A stretch of DNA of 9,882 bases from positions 1 to 9,882 of the forward strand of contig SXQR01000265.1 of the NCBI GenBank assembly GCA_005792865.1, written 5' to 3'. A program made the translations under genes and the position numbers. The stretch comes from Flavobacterium sp. (GTDB lineage Bacteria; Bacteroidota; Bacteroidia; Flavobacteriales; Flavobacteriaceae). Below the pieces are notes generated by a model. It ran no database searches. It was not told the origin of the DNA and saw only the letters and a program-made list of their open reading frames with translations. Positions 1 through 6,533 of this stretch are shown here, one piece after another. How positions within the stretch are numbered: the first letter of the stretch is position 1; every line of letters begins with the position of its first letter.

Positions 1-536
1 CAGTTGCGGCAGTATTCGCTTTTGGATTTGCCAATGCTCAGGATGGTGACGGCGCTAAGTTCGGTATCAAAGCCGGTCTTAACATGTCGAATTTTACCGG
101 TGATGTTGAGATCGATGGTGCTACCAGCTTCTACGTAGGTGGTCTTGTAGACCTTGCAATTTCGGAGAATTTCCACATTCAGCCGGAAGTATTGTATTCT
201 ATGGAGGGTGGTGATAACGCTAGCCTTAGCTTCCTGCGAATTCCAATTATGGCCAAATACTACGTAATGGAAGGGCTTAACCTGCAAGCTGGACCATCAT
301 TGGGTTTCAAAGTAGCCGCCGAAGATGATTTTACCGATGAAGTTACCAAGTCAATGGACCTTGGTATTGGAGTTGGTGCAGCTTACGAGCTACCGATGGG
401 CCTTTTCTTCGATTTAAGATATACAATTGGACTTTCTAACATTGGAGACGAAGATGGTCTTCAAGAGTGGGGAGGAACTGGCGATGAGGAAATTAAAACG
501 ACTAATTTCCAAATCGGAGTAGGTTATCGTTTCTAA
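1..536 (+). CDS. PorT-family outer-membrane beta-barrel protein, 5' end outside window
   Basis: Small secreted beta-barrel protein of the type covered by the Pfam outer-membrane beta-barrel families (OMP_b-brl_2, PorT-like). The reading frame is open from base 3, and the first in-window ATG (84) is internal. The upstream codons read VAAVFAFGFANAQ, the end of a signal peptide with probable cleavage before the Gln, so the true start lies left of the window. The mature part begins KFGIKAGLN and alternates short amphipathic strands (FYVGGLVDLAI, FHIQPEVLYS, LRIPIMAKYYV, LNLQAGPSLGF). It ends in GVGYRF, with the terminal aromatic residue typical of barrels inserted by the BAM machinery. It is a close paralogue of the genes at 687 and 2744. 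The ligand or role is unknown; a structural or adhesion-related barrel is only a guess. Codons lean toward A/T-ending forms compared with the gene at 687. Confidence 0.88.
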   Translation, partial: VAAVFAFGFANAQDGDGAKFGIKAGLNMSNFTGDVEIDGATSFYVGGLVDLAISENFHIQPEVLYSMEGGDNASLSFLRIPIMAKYYVMEGLNLQAGPSLGFKVAAEDDFTDEVTKSMDLGIGVGAAYELPMGLFFDLRYTIGLSNIGDEDGLQEWGGTGDEEIKTTNFQIGVGYRF

Positions 537-556
537 GAATTCCCGTATTTTAAGTT

Positions 557-580
557 AAAGCCCTCCCCATGGAGGGCTTT
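557..580 (+). terminator. Intrinsic terminator after first barrel gene
   Basis: A perfect 10-bp inverted repeat (AAAGCCCTCC, loop CCAT, GGAGGGCTTT) lies 21 bases after the stop codon at 536. The downstream T run is only three bases before a G, so termination may be partial. The symmetrical A and T ends would let it work on either strand, but only a + strand gene reads into it. Confidence 0.75.
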
Positions 581-655
581 GCTGTTTATAGGATTTCCAT
601 GATTCGTTGGACAGAACTGTTAAAATCGTGTAATGCCGGGGCTTAAGGCTTGGTT

Positions 656-663
656 TATCTTTG
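656..663 (+). promoter_or_regulatory. Bacteroidota -7 box for the second barrel gene
   Basis: TATCTTTG matches the Bacteroidota -7 consensus TAnnTTTG exactly and sits 23 bases before the ATG at 687. No clean TTG was found at the usual upstream distance, so the -33 half is weak. A start site just past this box would give a short leader and would exclude the longer reading frame beginning at 633. Confidence 0.5.
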
Positions 664-686
664 CCGAAAACCAAAACGTTTTTATC

Positions 687-1232
687 ATGAGAAAATTTAT
701 TATGACGGCGGCCGTGCTTTTTAGCCTGGCAGCCACTGCGCAATCTGAAGAGACTAAATTCGGCATCAAGGGCGGTGTGCAATTCACCAATTATTCCGGC
801 GATGGCGATTGGAAAGGCAATACTGGCTTCTATGTTGGCGGACTGGCCGACGTGCCGATTTCCGGTGCGTTCCACATCCAGCCTGAACTCCTTATTTCAA
901 AAGAGGGCGCAACGGGCGATACCGAATTGAACGATGTGGATTTCGGGACCACCTACATCCGGATACCGGTGATGTTCAAGTACTATGTGGCCCAGGGATT
1001 CAATATCCAGGCAGGTCCACAGGTAGCGTTCAGGATCGCGACGGTGGAAGATGCCGTTGAAGAGGCTACTAAAGGCACCGACATTGGCTTGGGCGTCGGC
1101 CTTGGTTATGACCTTGCCAACGGATTGTTGTTTGATCTTCGCTACAACCTTGGACTAACTTCGATTAGTGAGGTAGAGGAGGCAGACCTTATGAATACCG
1201 GCATCATGCTCGGCATTGGTTATAGGTTTTAA
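687..1232 (+). CDS. PorT-family outer-membrane beta-barrel protein
   Basis: A 181-residue secreted beta-barrel. The frame extends upstream to an ATG at 633, but the start at 687 gives a proper signal peptide (MRKFIMTAAVLFSLAATAQ, residues 1-19) and lies just after a -7 box, so it is preferred. The mature protein starts with KFGIKGGVQF and shares the block order of the first gene in the window: FYVGGLADVPI, FHIQPELLIS, YIRIPVMFKYYV, FNIQAGPQVAF, GLLFDLRYNLGL, then GIGYRF at the C-terminus. This is the pattern of an eight-stranded outer-membrane barrel such as the PorT-like families. Codons are richer in G/C-ending forms than in its neighbours on either side, so this paralogue is either older or less highly expressed. 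No substrate can be assigned. Confidence 0.9.
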   Translation: MRKFIMTAAVLFSLAATAQSEETKFGIKGGVQFTNYSGDGDWKGNTGFYVGGLADVPISGAFHIQPELLISKEGATGDTELNDVDFGTTYIRIPVMFKYYVAQGFNIQAGPQVAFRIATVEDAVEEATKGTDIGLGVGLGYDLANGLLFDLRYNLGLTSISEVEEADLMNTGIMLGIGYRF

Positions 1233-1257
1233 TTTCCGCCAGCTTGTATAAAGTAAG

Positions 1258-1285
1258 CCCTTCCCGTTCCGGAAGGGTTTTTTTT
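1258..1285 (+). terminator. Intrinsic terminator after second barrel gene
   Basis: CCCTTCC pairs with GGAAGGG across a six-base loop and is followed directly by eight T residues. It begins 26 bases after the stop codon at 1232. This is a textbook + strand intrinsic terminator and separates the gene from the next barrel gene. Confidence 0.85.
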
Positions 1286-1382
1286 ATTGCCCGAAAAACC
1301 ACTGGGACAGTCGTTTACAGACAAAATCTGCGCATAAATCTTAAAAAAATCATTAACAGGGTTTATCGTGTTATTTTTTTTC

Positions 1383-1390
1383 TACATTTG
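1383..1390 (+). promoter_or_regulatory. Bacteroidota -7 box for the third barrel gene
   Basis: TACATTTG fits TAnnTTTG exactly and lies 26 bases before the ATG at 1417. The preceding 60 bases are very A/T-rich, including a run of eight or more T residues, which could act like an UP element. No good TTG was seen at the -33 distance. The leader downstream is A-rich (CAATCAAAAA before ATG), as is usual for strongly translated genes in this phylum. Confidence 0.6.
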
Positions 1391-1416
1391 CTCCCGAATT
1401 TTAAAACAATCAAAAA

Positions 1417-2061
1417 ATGAAAAAAGTTCTTTTATCAGCAGCAGCTTTGTTCGTATTCGGATTTGCCAATGCACAAGGTGACCCTGCTTCAGGTGCTGCA
1501 CAAGGTGGTGGCGGAGATCTTGGTGGATGGGCTAAAGGCGATGTCTTTATGTCAGGTTCAGTTGGATACCGAGGAGAAAGCACAGGTGATGTTAAGTTCA
1601 ACGAATTCAGCATCATGCCACGTGTAGGTTTCTTCGTGAGCGACAACATCGCAATTGGAGGTATGCTTGGATACAACGGCACTACTTCAGACGAGTTTGT
1701 TGATGTCCTTGATGCAGAAGCTGAAGTTAAGACCAACATGCTTACAATTGGAGCTTTCGGTCGTTGGTATGCAACTCCTGCTAACCAATTCTCTTTCTTC
1801 GCTGAACTTGGATTGAACTACAACACTCAGAACATGGAAGTTGAAGGAATCGACGAGGATATCAAAGCCAACGGTTTTGAGGTCGCCTTGACTCCAGGTG
1901 TTAACTACTTCATTTCTCCAAACTTCGCTTTGGAAGCTTCAATCGGCGTATTGAGCTACGAGACTTCAAAGCCGGATTTCGACGGTGCTGAGTCAACTGA
2001 TTCATTTGCTATCGGTGTTAACCTTTCTCAAATCAACTTCGGAATTGTTTACAAATTCTAA
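1417..2061 (+). CDS. Outer-membrane beta-barrel protein, probably abundant
   Basis: A 214-residue secreted protein with signal peptide MKKVLLSAAALFVFGFANAQ (cleavage probably before Gln20). The peptide ends in the same FGFANAQ as the first gene in the window, and the DNA there is almost identical. A short Gly/Ala-rich linker (about residues 21-37) precedes the barrel. Strands alternate through FMSGSVGYRG, FSIMPRVGFFVSDNIAIGGMLGYNG, MLTIGAFGRWYA, FSFFAELGLNYNTQ and FEVALTPGVNYFISPNFALEASIGVLSYE, ending INFGIVYKF. This resembles the general OMP_b-brl families. Codons are dominated by GGT, GCT, GTT, AAC and TTC, a bias expected of a highly expressed gene. It has its own promoter and terminator. 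The function beyond a membrane barrel is not recognisable. Confidence 0.9.
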   Translation: MKKVLLSAAALFVFGFANAQGDPASGAAQGGGGDLGGWAKGDVFMSGSVGYRGESTGDVKFNEFSIMPRVGFFVSDNIAIGGMLGYNGTTSDEFVDVLDAEAEVKTNMLTIGAFGRWYATPANQFSFFAELGLNYNTQNMEVEGIDEDIKANGFEVALTPGVNYFISPNFALEASIGVLSYETSKPDFDGAESTDSFAIGVNLSQINFGIVYKF

Positions 2062-2080
2062 TGAAGATTTGATATAAAGC

Positions 2081-2107
2081 AAAAAGCCTCCCACTGGGAG
2101 GCTTTTT
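2081..2107. terminator. Bidirectional terminator between convergent barrel genes
   Basis: A perfect 12-bp inverted repeat, AAAAAGCCTCCC, loop ACT, GGGAGGCTTTTT. The T tract on one strand and the A tract on the other give both strands a stem followed by U residues. It lies 19 bases after the + strand stop at 2061 and 16 bases beyond the - strand stop at 2124, so it serves both convergent genes. Confidence 0.9.
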
Positions 2108-2123
2108 CAATTTGTGCCGGTTG

Positions 2124-2744
2124 CTAGAATTTATATCCTACGCCAATCTGGAACACGGAATTTTTTGAGTCCACGCCATCAAATACATCGGTCAGCCCGT
2201 AAATGTAACGGCCGGTGGCAAAAATACCCATTTCGGTCTGGAAAGAAAGTCCTCCCGCAATGCCAAGGGCAAATGATTCGGCGTTATCGAGATCGGTATC
2301 TCCGGGATCATCCGAGGGATTGGTATCGAGCTCCTCGTTTACGACGAATGCGAACTGCGGACCGGCCTCAACGCTAAATCCCTTTGTTACATAAAACTTC
2401 GCAAGCACCGGGATCGCCAGGTAATCAAGTTGGTATTCCACGTGCTCGTCGCCGTCAATTCCGGGTACGTCATATTCAAAACCCTGTCCGGAGTAATGCG
2501 CTTCGGTTTGAAGCGAGAACATATCCCCCATTGGGAATTCTGCCAGCACACCTACGTGAAAACTGGTCCGTGAGTCCGGGCTGTCAAAATCATCGCCCGT
2601 TATGGTTGAGAAGTTGACACCACCTTTGACGCCAAAACTAATCGACCTGTCGGTCGTATTGTCGGCTTCCTGTGCATTGATGGCAGTTGCGGCAAAAATC
2701 GTCAGCGCAGCGGCCATGTTCTTAATCAGTTTCATAATACTCAT
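2124..2744 (-). CDS. PorT-family outer-membrane beta-barrel protein
   Basis: A 206-residue secreted barrel encoded on the opposite strand to its three neighbours. Two ATG codons are possible: 2744 (MSIMKLIKN...) and 2735 (MKLIKN...). The first has the more A-rich leader and the second gives the more compact signal peptide, so the choice is open. Processing is likely after ...FAATAINA. The mature part carries SFGVKGGVNFSTITGD, FHVGVLAEFPM, FSLQTEAHYSGQG, YLAIPVLAKFYV, FSVEAGPQFAFVV, GIFATGRYIYGL and the end VFQIGVGYKF. This is the same block order as the first two barrel genes, so it is a paralogue. An acidic loop (about residues 155-173) is rich in Asp, Pro and Glu. The role is unknown beyond the outer membrane. 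Confidence 0.9.
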   Translation of the reverse strand: MSIMKLIKNMAAALTIFAATAINAQEADNTTDRSISFGVKGGVNFSTITGDDFDSPDSRTSFHVGVLAEFPMGDMFSLQTEAHYSGQGFEYDVPGIDGDEHVEYQLDYLAIPVLAKFYVTKGFSVEAGPQFAFVVNEELDTNPSDDPGDTDLDNAESFALGIAGGLSFQTEMGIFATGRYIYGLTDVFDGVDSKNSVFQIGVGYKF

Positions 2745-2762
2745 TTTTACAAGTTAGTAAGC

Positions 2763-2770
2763 CAAAATTA
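2763..2770 (-). promoter_or_regulatory. Bacteroidota -7 box for the - strand barrel gene
   Basis: On the - strand this reads TAATTTTG, an exact TAnnTTTG match, 18 bases before the ATG at 2744 and 27 before the ATG at 2735. No TTG was found at the expected -33 distance. The intergenic stretch 2745-2958 is shared with the divergent xerD gene and holds nothing else recognisable. Confidence 0.5.
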
Positions 2771-2924
2771 GATTGAAAACCAGCCGATCACTTGTAAAGG
2801 ATTCTTAATTCACCTTTTATTAACGGTCGTTTTTTGAATAATCGTCAGATAATAAGCCAATTAATTGAATTATATTCAGATTATGTAAATGTATCGGCAA
2901 ATTCTGTAAACTTTCCGCAAGTCC

Positions 2925-2955
2925 TTGACCGTCACGATGCTTCCGTGTATATTCG
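2925..2955 (+). promoter_or_regulatory. Candidate xerD promoter
   Basis: TTG at 2925-2927 is followed after 20 bases by TATATTCG at 2948-2955, one base off TAnnTTTG. The spacing fits the flavobacterial consensus (TTG, 17-23 bases, TAnnTTTG). The box ends only three bases before the xerD ATG at 2959, so a start at normal distance would give a leaderless or nearly leaderless mRNA. Confidence 0.35.
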
Positions 2956-2958
2956 TTT

Positions 2959-3861
2959 ATGCAAACCTGGGAATCATTTATCAGGCGATATCAATCTTTC
3001 CTGCGGATCGAACGCGGGCTGTCGGCCAATACCATCGAAAACTATTCGTTTGACCTGCGCAGGCTCTGCCGGTTCCTATCCGAATCCCGTTCGGAAGCAT
3101 CGCCGATCGATATCGGTGCAGAAACGCTCCAACAGTTCATCTATTCCGTATCCCGGGAACTGAACGCGCGGTCGCAATCGCGTATCATCTCGGGACTGCG
3201 TAGCTTTTTCCTGTGGCTCGTCTTTGAGGACCTGCGTGCCGATAATCCCCTGGAGCTCATTGAGGCGCCCAAGATCGGACGTAAACTGCCCGATACGTTG
3301 TCGGTCGCTGAAATCGATTCGATCATATCGGCCATTGACCTGTCCACGCCAGAAGGCGAGCGTAACCGCGCCATGTTGGAGACACTTTACGGTTGTGGTC
3401 TCCGCGTGTCGGAACTCGTGTCGCTGCGCATTTCAGACCTCTTTTTTGACGAAGGCTTCATCCGAATCACCGGAAAGGGCAACAAACAGAGGTTCGTGCC
3501 CATCGGTCCCTATACGCAAAAACGGATCGAAGCCTACCGCAGCACTGACCGCAACCGGCTAACCATCTTAAAGGGCCATGAAGACACCCTGTTCCTCAAC
3601 CGGCGCGGAAAACAACTGACCCGTGCAATGATTTTTACCATCATCCGCATCCTGGCAGAGCGCGCCGGCATACACAAGACCATCGGTCCCCACACCCTCA
3701 GGCACTCGTTTGCGACACACCTGCTGGAGAATGGCGCCGATCTGCGTTCGATCCAGATGATGCTCGGCCACGAATCCATCACCACCACCGAAATCTATGT
3801 GCATCTTGACCGCAGCCATTTAACCAAAATCGTAAATACTTTCCATCCGCGAAAGCCATGA
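2959..3861 (+). CDS. xerD: Site-specific tyrosine recombinase XerD
   Basis: A 300-residue tyrosine recombinase, the usual length for XerC/XerD. It acts at the dif site near the replication terminus to resolve chromosome dimers before division. The N-terminal SAM-like DNA-binding core covers about residues 1-85 (YQSFLRIERGLSANTIENY). The catalytic domain follows, with all six expected residues visible: Arg149 (GLRVSELV), Lys173 (GKGNKQR), His245 and Arg248 (HTLRHSF), His271 (LGHESITTTEIY) and the nucleophile Tyr280. The ATG at 2959 gives the standard Xer start; a frame beginning at 2834 in another phase is spurious. There are no neighbouring excisionase or phage genes, so this is the housekeeping enzyme and not an integrase of a mobile element. 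In Bacteroidota the XerC/XerD distinction rests on orthology, and XerD is my best call. Confidence 0.93.
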   Translation: MQTWESFIRRYQSFLRIERGLSANTIENYSFDLRRLCRFLSESRSEASPIDIGAETLQQFIYSVSRELNARSQSRIISGLRSFFLWLVFEDLRADNPLELIEAPKIGRKLPDTLSVAEIDSIISAIDLSTPEGERNRAMLETLYGCGLRVSELVSLRISDLFFDEGFIRITGKGNKQRFVPIGPYTQKRIEAYRSTDRNRLTILKGHEDTLFLNRRGKQLTRAMIFTIIRILAERAGIHKTIGPHTLRHSFATHLLENGADLRSIQMMLGHESITTTEIYVHLDRSHLTKIVNTFHPRKP

Positions 3862-3879
3862 GTGCCAATTAATTTTGAG

Positions 3880-3887
3880 TACTTTTG
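3880..3887 (+). promoter_or_regulatory. Bacteroidota -7 box for the receiver gene
   Basis: TACTTTTG is an exact TAnnTTTG match located 30 bases before the ATG at 3918 and just after the xerD stop at 3861. It suggests the receiver gene has its own promoter and is not simply read through from xerD. It also rules against a TTG start at 3885, which lies inside the box. Confidence 0.55.
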
Positions 3888-3917
3888 CGCGAACCCAAAC
3901 CTACCTTTAAACACGCC

Positions 3918-4313
3918 ATGCTACCAAAGAAAGTATTTATCGTGGACGATGACAAGATTTTCCATTTCATCATCCGCAAGCTGCTGGCCAAGCAAAATCC
4001 AAATGTCGAACTGGTCTTTTTTGAGAATGGTCTTGATGCCATCGAGCGGCTGCGCACCAAGATTGGGACTGATCAGCGTTTTCCCGACATCATCCTCCTG
4101 GACATCAACATGCCCGTTCTGGACGGCTGGCAATTCCTCGACGAGTTCCGCGCGATCAAGCCGCACCTGGCCCGGATGCCCGAAATTTACCTGGTAAGTT
4201 CGTCAGACAATTCCGCCGACCGCGACCGTGCGCTCGACTATGGCGATGAAGTAGTTGCCTATTATCTCAAGCCCATGGGCGAGGAGCAGATCACCAAGAT
4301 TTTCCTGAATTAG
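3918..4313 (+). CDS. Stand-alone response regulator receiver domain protein
   Basis: A 131-residue single-domain CheY-like protein. The acidic pocket is in FIVDDDK (Asp10-Asp12). The phosphoacceptor is Asp62 in LLDINMPVLDGW, the conserved Ser/Thr position is in LVSSSDN (about Ser94), and the switch Lys is Lys118 in YYLKPM. It therefore looks competent for phosphorylation. A longer spacer between helix 2 and strand 3 (IGTDQRFPD, residues 49-57) resembles the variant common in Bacteroidota stand-alone receivers. No output domain follows, so it probably acts through protein contact or in a phosphorelay. No histidine kinase is in the window, so its partner is unknown. The ATG at 3918 is chosen over an upstream TTG at 3885 because that codon overlaps the promoter box and the domain starts at once after Met1. 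Confidence 0.9.
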   Translation: MLPKKVFIVDDDKIFHFIIRKLLAKQNPNVELVFFENGLDAIERLRTKIGTDQRFPDIILLDINMPVLDGWQFLDEFRAIKPHLARMPEIYLVSSSDNSADRDRALDYGDEVVAYYLKPMGEEQITKIFLN

Positions 4314-4318
4314 GGCGT

Positions 4319-4389
4319 GACGGCGCCGTTTCTATTATAAATTATAGATTATAAATTATAAATGGATCTATAGGAAGCGGGGCGCCGTC
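4319..4389. repeat. Inverted repeat enclosing an AT-rich tandem repeat
   Basis: GACGGCGCC at 4319-4327 and its exact complement GGCGCCGTC at 4381-4389 bracket a 53-base spacer. The spacer contains two copies of ATTATAAATTATA (4334-4346 and 4348-4360), spaced 14 bases apart. It starts six bases after the receiver gene stop codon. It could be the left end of the structured non-coding block that follows. It could also act as a weak terminator for the receiver gene, although no T run follows. Confidence 0.6.
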
Positions 4390-4900
4390 GCGGTTAGCTT
4401 CGCTCAGTTCGGCCTCTGGCCTCGGGTCAGCTCAACCGCTCACGCTGCGGGGAGATTACTTTATTTTTCCAGTAGATTGATGTTTTGCGGCGCCTGCGGC
4501 ACTGAAGGCCTACGGCGTGTTCTTTTGCTTCCCCCCATAAAAACCAAAAAGGCGTAGGCGGCTGATTATCGTTTTGCTGGAATTTTGGAAGCATTGTGTC
4601 CCAAATGGGCAATTTGTGCACTTTGGATGAATGGCAGCTCCGCGGCTTTCTGGGAGAACCGTAGATGTCAAGGATGCGGCGCAGGGATGGCTGAAGAAAG
4701 CGCCCGTAGAGACAAGCCCAACGGGCGAGCGGCTTAAGGCGCGCGGCGGCGGCGCGACATTTGAATTAAAAGGAGGAAGCCCAATGGGCTTCAGGTACGC
4801 GATAGCGCTTTTTATTAATCAAGGTTCGGACAGCGACGCTCCGGGATTTTTTGGTTCTTTTTTCCTTAAAAAAAGAACATCGCAGGCCAACGCGTGCCAG
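4390..4900. repeat. Non-coding, G+C-rich hairpin block, possible interspersed element
   Basis: No credible gene lies here: the two open frames (4427-4621 on -, 4631-4939 on +) have low-complexity, non-family translations. Instead there is a chain of inverted repeats. CGGTT/AACCG encloses GGCC-TCT-GGCC near 4390-4438. GCCTACG at 4508-4514 pairs with CGTAGGC at 4553-4559. CGCCCGT at 4701-4707 pairs with ACGGGCG at 4721-4727. CGCGC at 4740-4744 pairs with GCGCG at 4752-4756. GAAGCCC-AAT-GGGCTTC spans 4776-4792. GTTCTTTTTT at 4854-4863 pairs with AAAAAAGAAC at 4869-4878. The base composition differs sharply from the flanks. It resembles intergenic repeats I recall from flavobacterial genomes, but the copy number cannot be tested from one window. 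Confidence 0.45.
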
Positions 4901-4901
4901 G

Positions 4902-4935
4902 AAAAAAAAAGGCTGCCATCGGCAGCCTTTTTTTT
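4902..4935. terminator. Terminator of rny, symmetrical
   Basis: GGCTGCC (4911-4917), loop ATC, GGCAGCC (4921-4927) is flanked by nine A residues on the left and eight T residues on the right, so the stem can extend to about 15 bp. On the - strand it sits 13 bases beyond the rny stop codon and reads as stem plus U tract. The symmetry would also stop + strand transcription coming from the non-coding block. Confidence 0.88.
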
Positions 4936-4948
4936 ATGATTGCAAAAC

Positions 4949-6514
4949 CTATTTCGCAATATTCACAGCCCTTGTTTCCCGTATTACGGTGATCTTGACC
5001 TGTCCCGGATAGGTCATCTCGGTCTGGATCTTCTGGGATATTTCAAACGACAGGCTGGCGGCTTTTTCATCGCTGACCTTTTCGCTTTCGACGATGACGC
5101 GCAGTTCACGACCGGCCTGGATCGCGTAGGCGTTCTTCACCCCACTGAATCCAAACGCGATATCCTCGAGGTCCTTGAGCCTTTGGATATAGGAATCCAG
5201 GACCTGGCGGCGGGCACCCGGCCTCGCACCGGAGATGGCGTCGCAAACCTGGATGATCGGGGAGAGCAGGGACTTCATCTCGATTTCGTCGTGGTGCGCC
5301 CCAATCGCGTTGCAAACTTCCTCCTTCTCGCCGTATTTCTCGGCCCACTGCATACCCAAAAGGGCGTGCGGAAGGTCGCTTTCGGTTTCGGGTACTTTTC
5401 CAATGTCGTGTAAAAGGCCCGCACGCTTGGCGAGTTTGACGTTGAGCCCGAGTTCGGCGGCCATGATGCCACAAAGTTTGGCCACTTCGCGCGAGTGTTG
5501 CAAAAGGTTTTGTCCGTATGATGAGCGGTATTTCATTCGGCCCACCACGCGGATCAGTTCGGGATGAAGGCCGTGGATGCCCAAATCGATGACCGTGCGC
5601 TTGCCCACGTCGATGATCTCGTCCTCGATCTGTTTGGCGGTCTTGGCGACCACTTCCTCGATACGCGCCGGGTGGATCCGCCCGTCGGTGACGAGCTTGT
5701 GCAGTGCGAGCCTGGCGATCTCCCTGCGTACCGGGTCAAAGCATGACAGGATGATGGCTTCGGGGGTATCGTCGACAATAATCTCGACACCCGTGGCGGC
5801 CTCGAGTGCACGGATGTTGCGTCCCTCGCGCCCGATGATTCGTCCCTTGACGTCGTCAGATTCAATGTTGAAAACCGATACGCAGTTTTCGACGGCCTCT
5901 TCGGTACCGACGCGCTGGATCGTGTTGATGATGATTTTCTTGGCTTCCTGCTGCGCGGTGAGTTTCGCTTCCTCAATGGTGTCCTGGATGTGAGACATGG
6001 CCTTGGTGCGCGCTTCGGCCTTGAGGCCCTCGATGAGTTGCTCGCGCGCGTCGTCCGATGAAAGCCCCGAAATCACTTCAAGTTGCTCCAACTGGCTCTT
6101 GTGCATGCGCTCCACCTCTTGGGTCTTGCGGTCAAGTACCTCGATTTTCGCGTTGTACTCCGCTGTCTTCGCCTCGTATTCGTCGTTGATGCGCTTGGCC
6201 TTGGCCAATTCGCCTGCCACTTGCGATTCCTTGTCCCGGACGCGTTTCTCGATCTCGGCGACCTTCTTTTCGCGGTTCAGCACCACCTGCTCGTGCTCGG
6301 CCTTGAGCTCGATGAATTTTTCCTTGGCCTGGAGGATCTTGTCCTTCTTGAGGTTTTCGGCCTCGAGGCCCGCATCCTTCAATATTGCCGCTGCCTCCTT
6401 TTTGGCGTTGCGAAGCAAATTTGAAACATTGCTTTTCTCTATGAATTTTGCGATACCGAAGCCCACTGCGAGCCCCACGATACCCATGACGATTAAAAGT
6501 AGATTACTGTCCAT
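4949..6514 (-). CDS. rny: Ribonuclease Y (membrane-anchored endoribonuclease)
   Basis: A 521-residue protein of the usual RNase Y length. This enzyme starts decay of many mRNAs by single-strand cleavage and sits on the inner face of the cytoplasmic membrane. Residues about 4-24 form one transmembrane helix ([20 protein letters not shown]). Residues about 30-205 are a long charged coiled coil. A KH RNA-binding domain carries [12 protein letters not shown] at 224-235. The metal-dependent HD domain has QHS at 339-341, the HD pair at 369-370 in LLHDIGK, HH at 407-408 and Asp425 in QVCDAIS. All key residues are present. The ATG at 6514 follows the end of the 6S-like RNA by about 20 bases, with an A-rich leader (AAAAACAAA). 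No TAnnTTTG box was seen between that RNA and the start, so rny may depend on readthrough from the zapA promoter. Confidence 0.97.
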   Translation of the reverse strand: MDSNLLLIVMGIVGLAVGFGIAKFIEKSNVSNLLRNAKKEAAAILKDAGLEAENLKKDKILQAKEKFIELKAEHEQVVLNREKKVAEIEKRVRDKESQVAGELAKAKRINDEYEAKTAEYNAKIEVLDRKTQEVERMHKSQLEQLEVISGLSSDDAREQLIEGLKAEARTKAMSHIQDTIEEAKLTAQQEAKKIIINTIQRVGTEEAVENCVSVFNIESDDVKGRIIGREGRNIRALEAATGVEIIVDDTPEAIILSCFDPVRREIARLALHKLVTDGRIHPARIEEVVAKTAKQIEDEIIDVGKRTVIDLGIHGLHPELIRVVGRMKYRSSYGQNLLQHSREVAKLCGIMAAELGLNVKLAKRAGLLHDIGKVPETESDLPHALLGMQWAEKYGEKEEVCNAIGAHHDEIEMKSLLSPIIQVCDAISGARPGARRQVLDSYIQRLKDLEDIAFGFSGVKNAYAIQAGRELRVIVESEKVSDEKAASLSFEISQKIQTEMTYPGQVKITVIRETRAVNIAK

Positions 6515-6533
6515 TTTGTTTTTAGGTTAGAAT

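Noticed and set aside
633..686. Upstream extension of the second barrel gene to the ATG at 633
   Set aside because: It would put 18 extra residues before a complete signal peptide, and the -7 box at 656-663 lies inside it.
2834..3163. 109-residue + strand open frame overlapping the start of xerD
   Set aside because: It overlaps a well-supported gene in another phase, and the overlapping part is rich in Arg, Ser and Pro, typical of a shadow frame.
2959..3861. Integrase of a mobile element
   Set aside because: Length, motif set and lack of excisionase, att repeats or cargo genes fit housekeeping XerD. No dif-like site was recognised nearby.
4334..4360. CRISPR-like direct repeats
   Set aside because: Only two 13-base AT-rich copies with a single base between them; no spacers and no cas genes.
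4427..4621. 64-residue - strand open frame
   Set aside because: Composition is dominated by Arg, Pro, Trp and Gln, no domain is seen, and it lies inside the hairpin block. It is best read as chance coding in a non-coding element.
4631..4939. 102-residue + strand open frame with an upstream-like AGGAGG within it
   Set aside because: The translation is low in complexity with Gly-Gly-Gly, Lys and Phe runs. It runs through several perfect hairpins into the rny terminator and resembles no family. The AGGAGG is part of a hairpin arm region and this phylum does not rely on Shine-Dalgarno sites.
4940..6530. Several + strand open frames of 60-177 residues opposite rny
   Set aside because: They are Ser/Leu/Arg-rich shadows of the rny frame, which has full catalytic motifs over its whole length.
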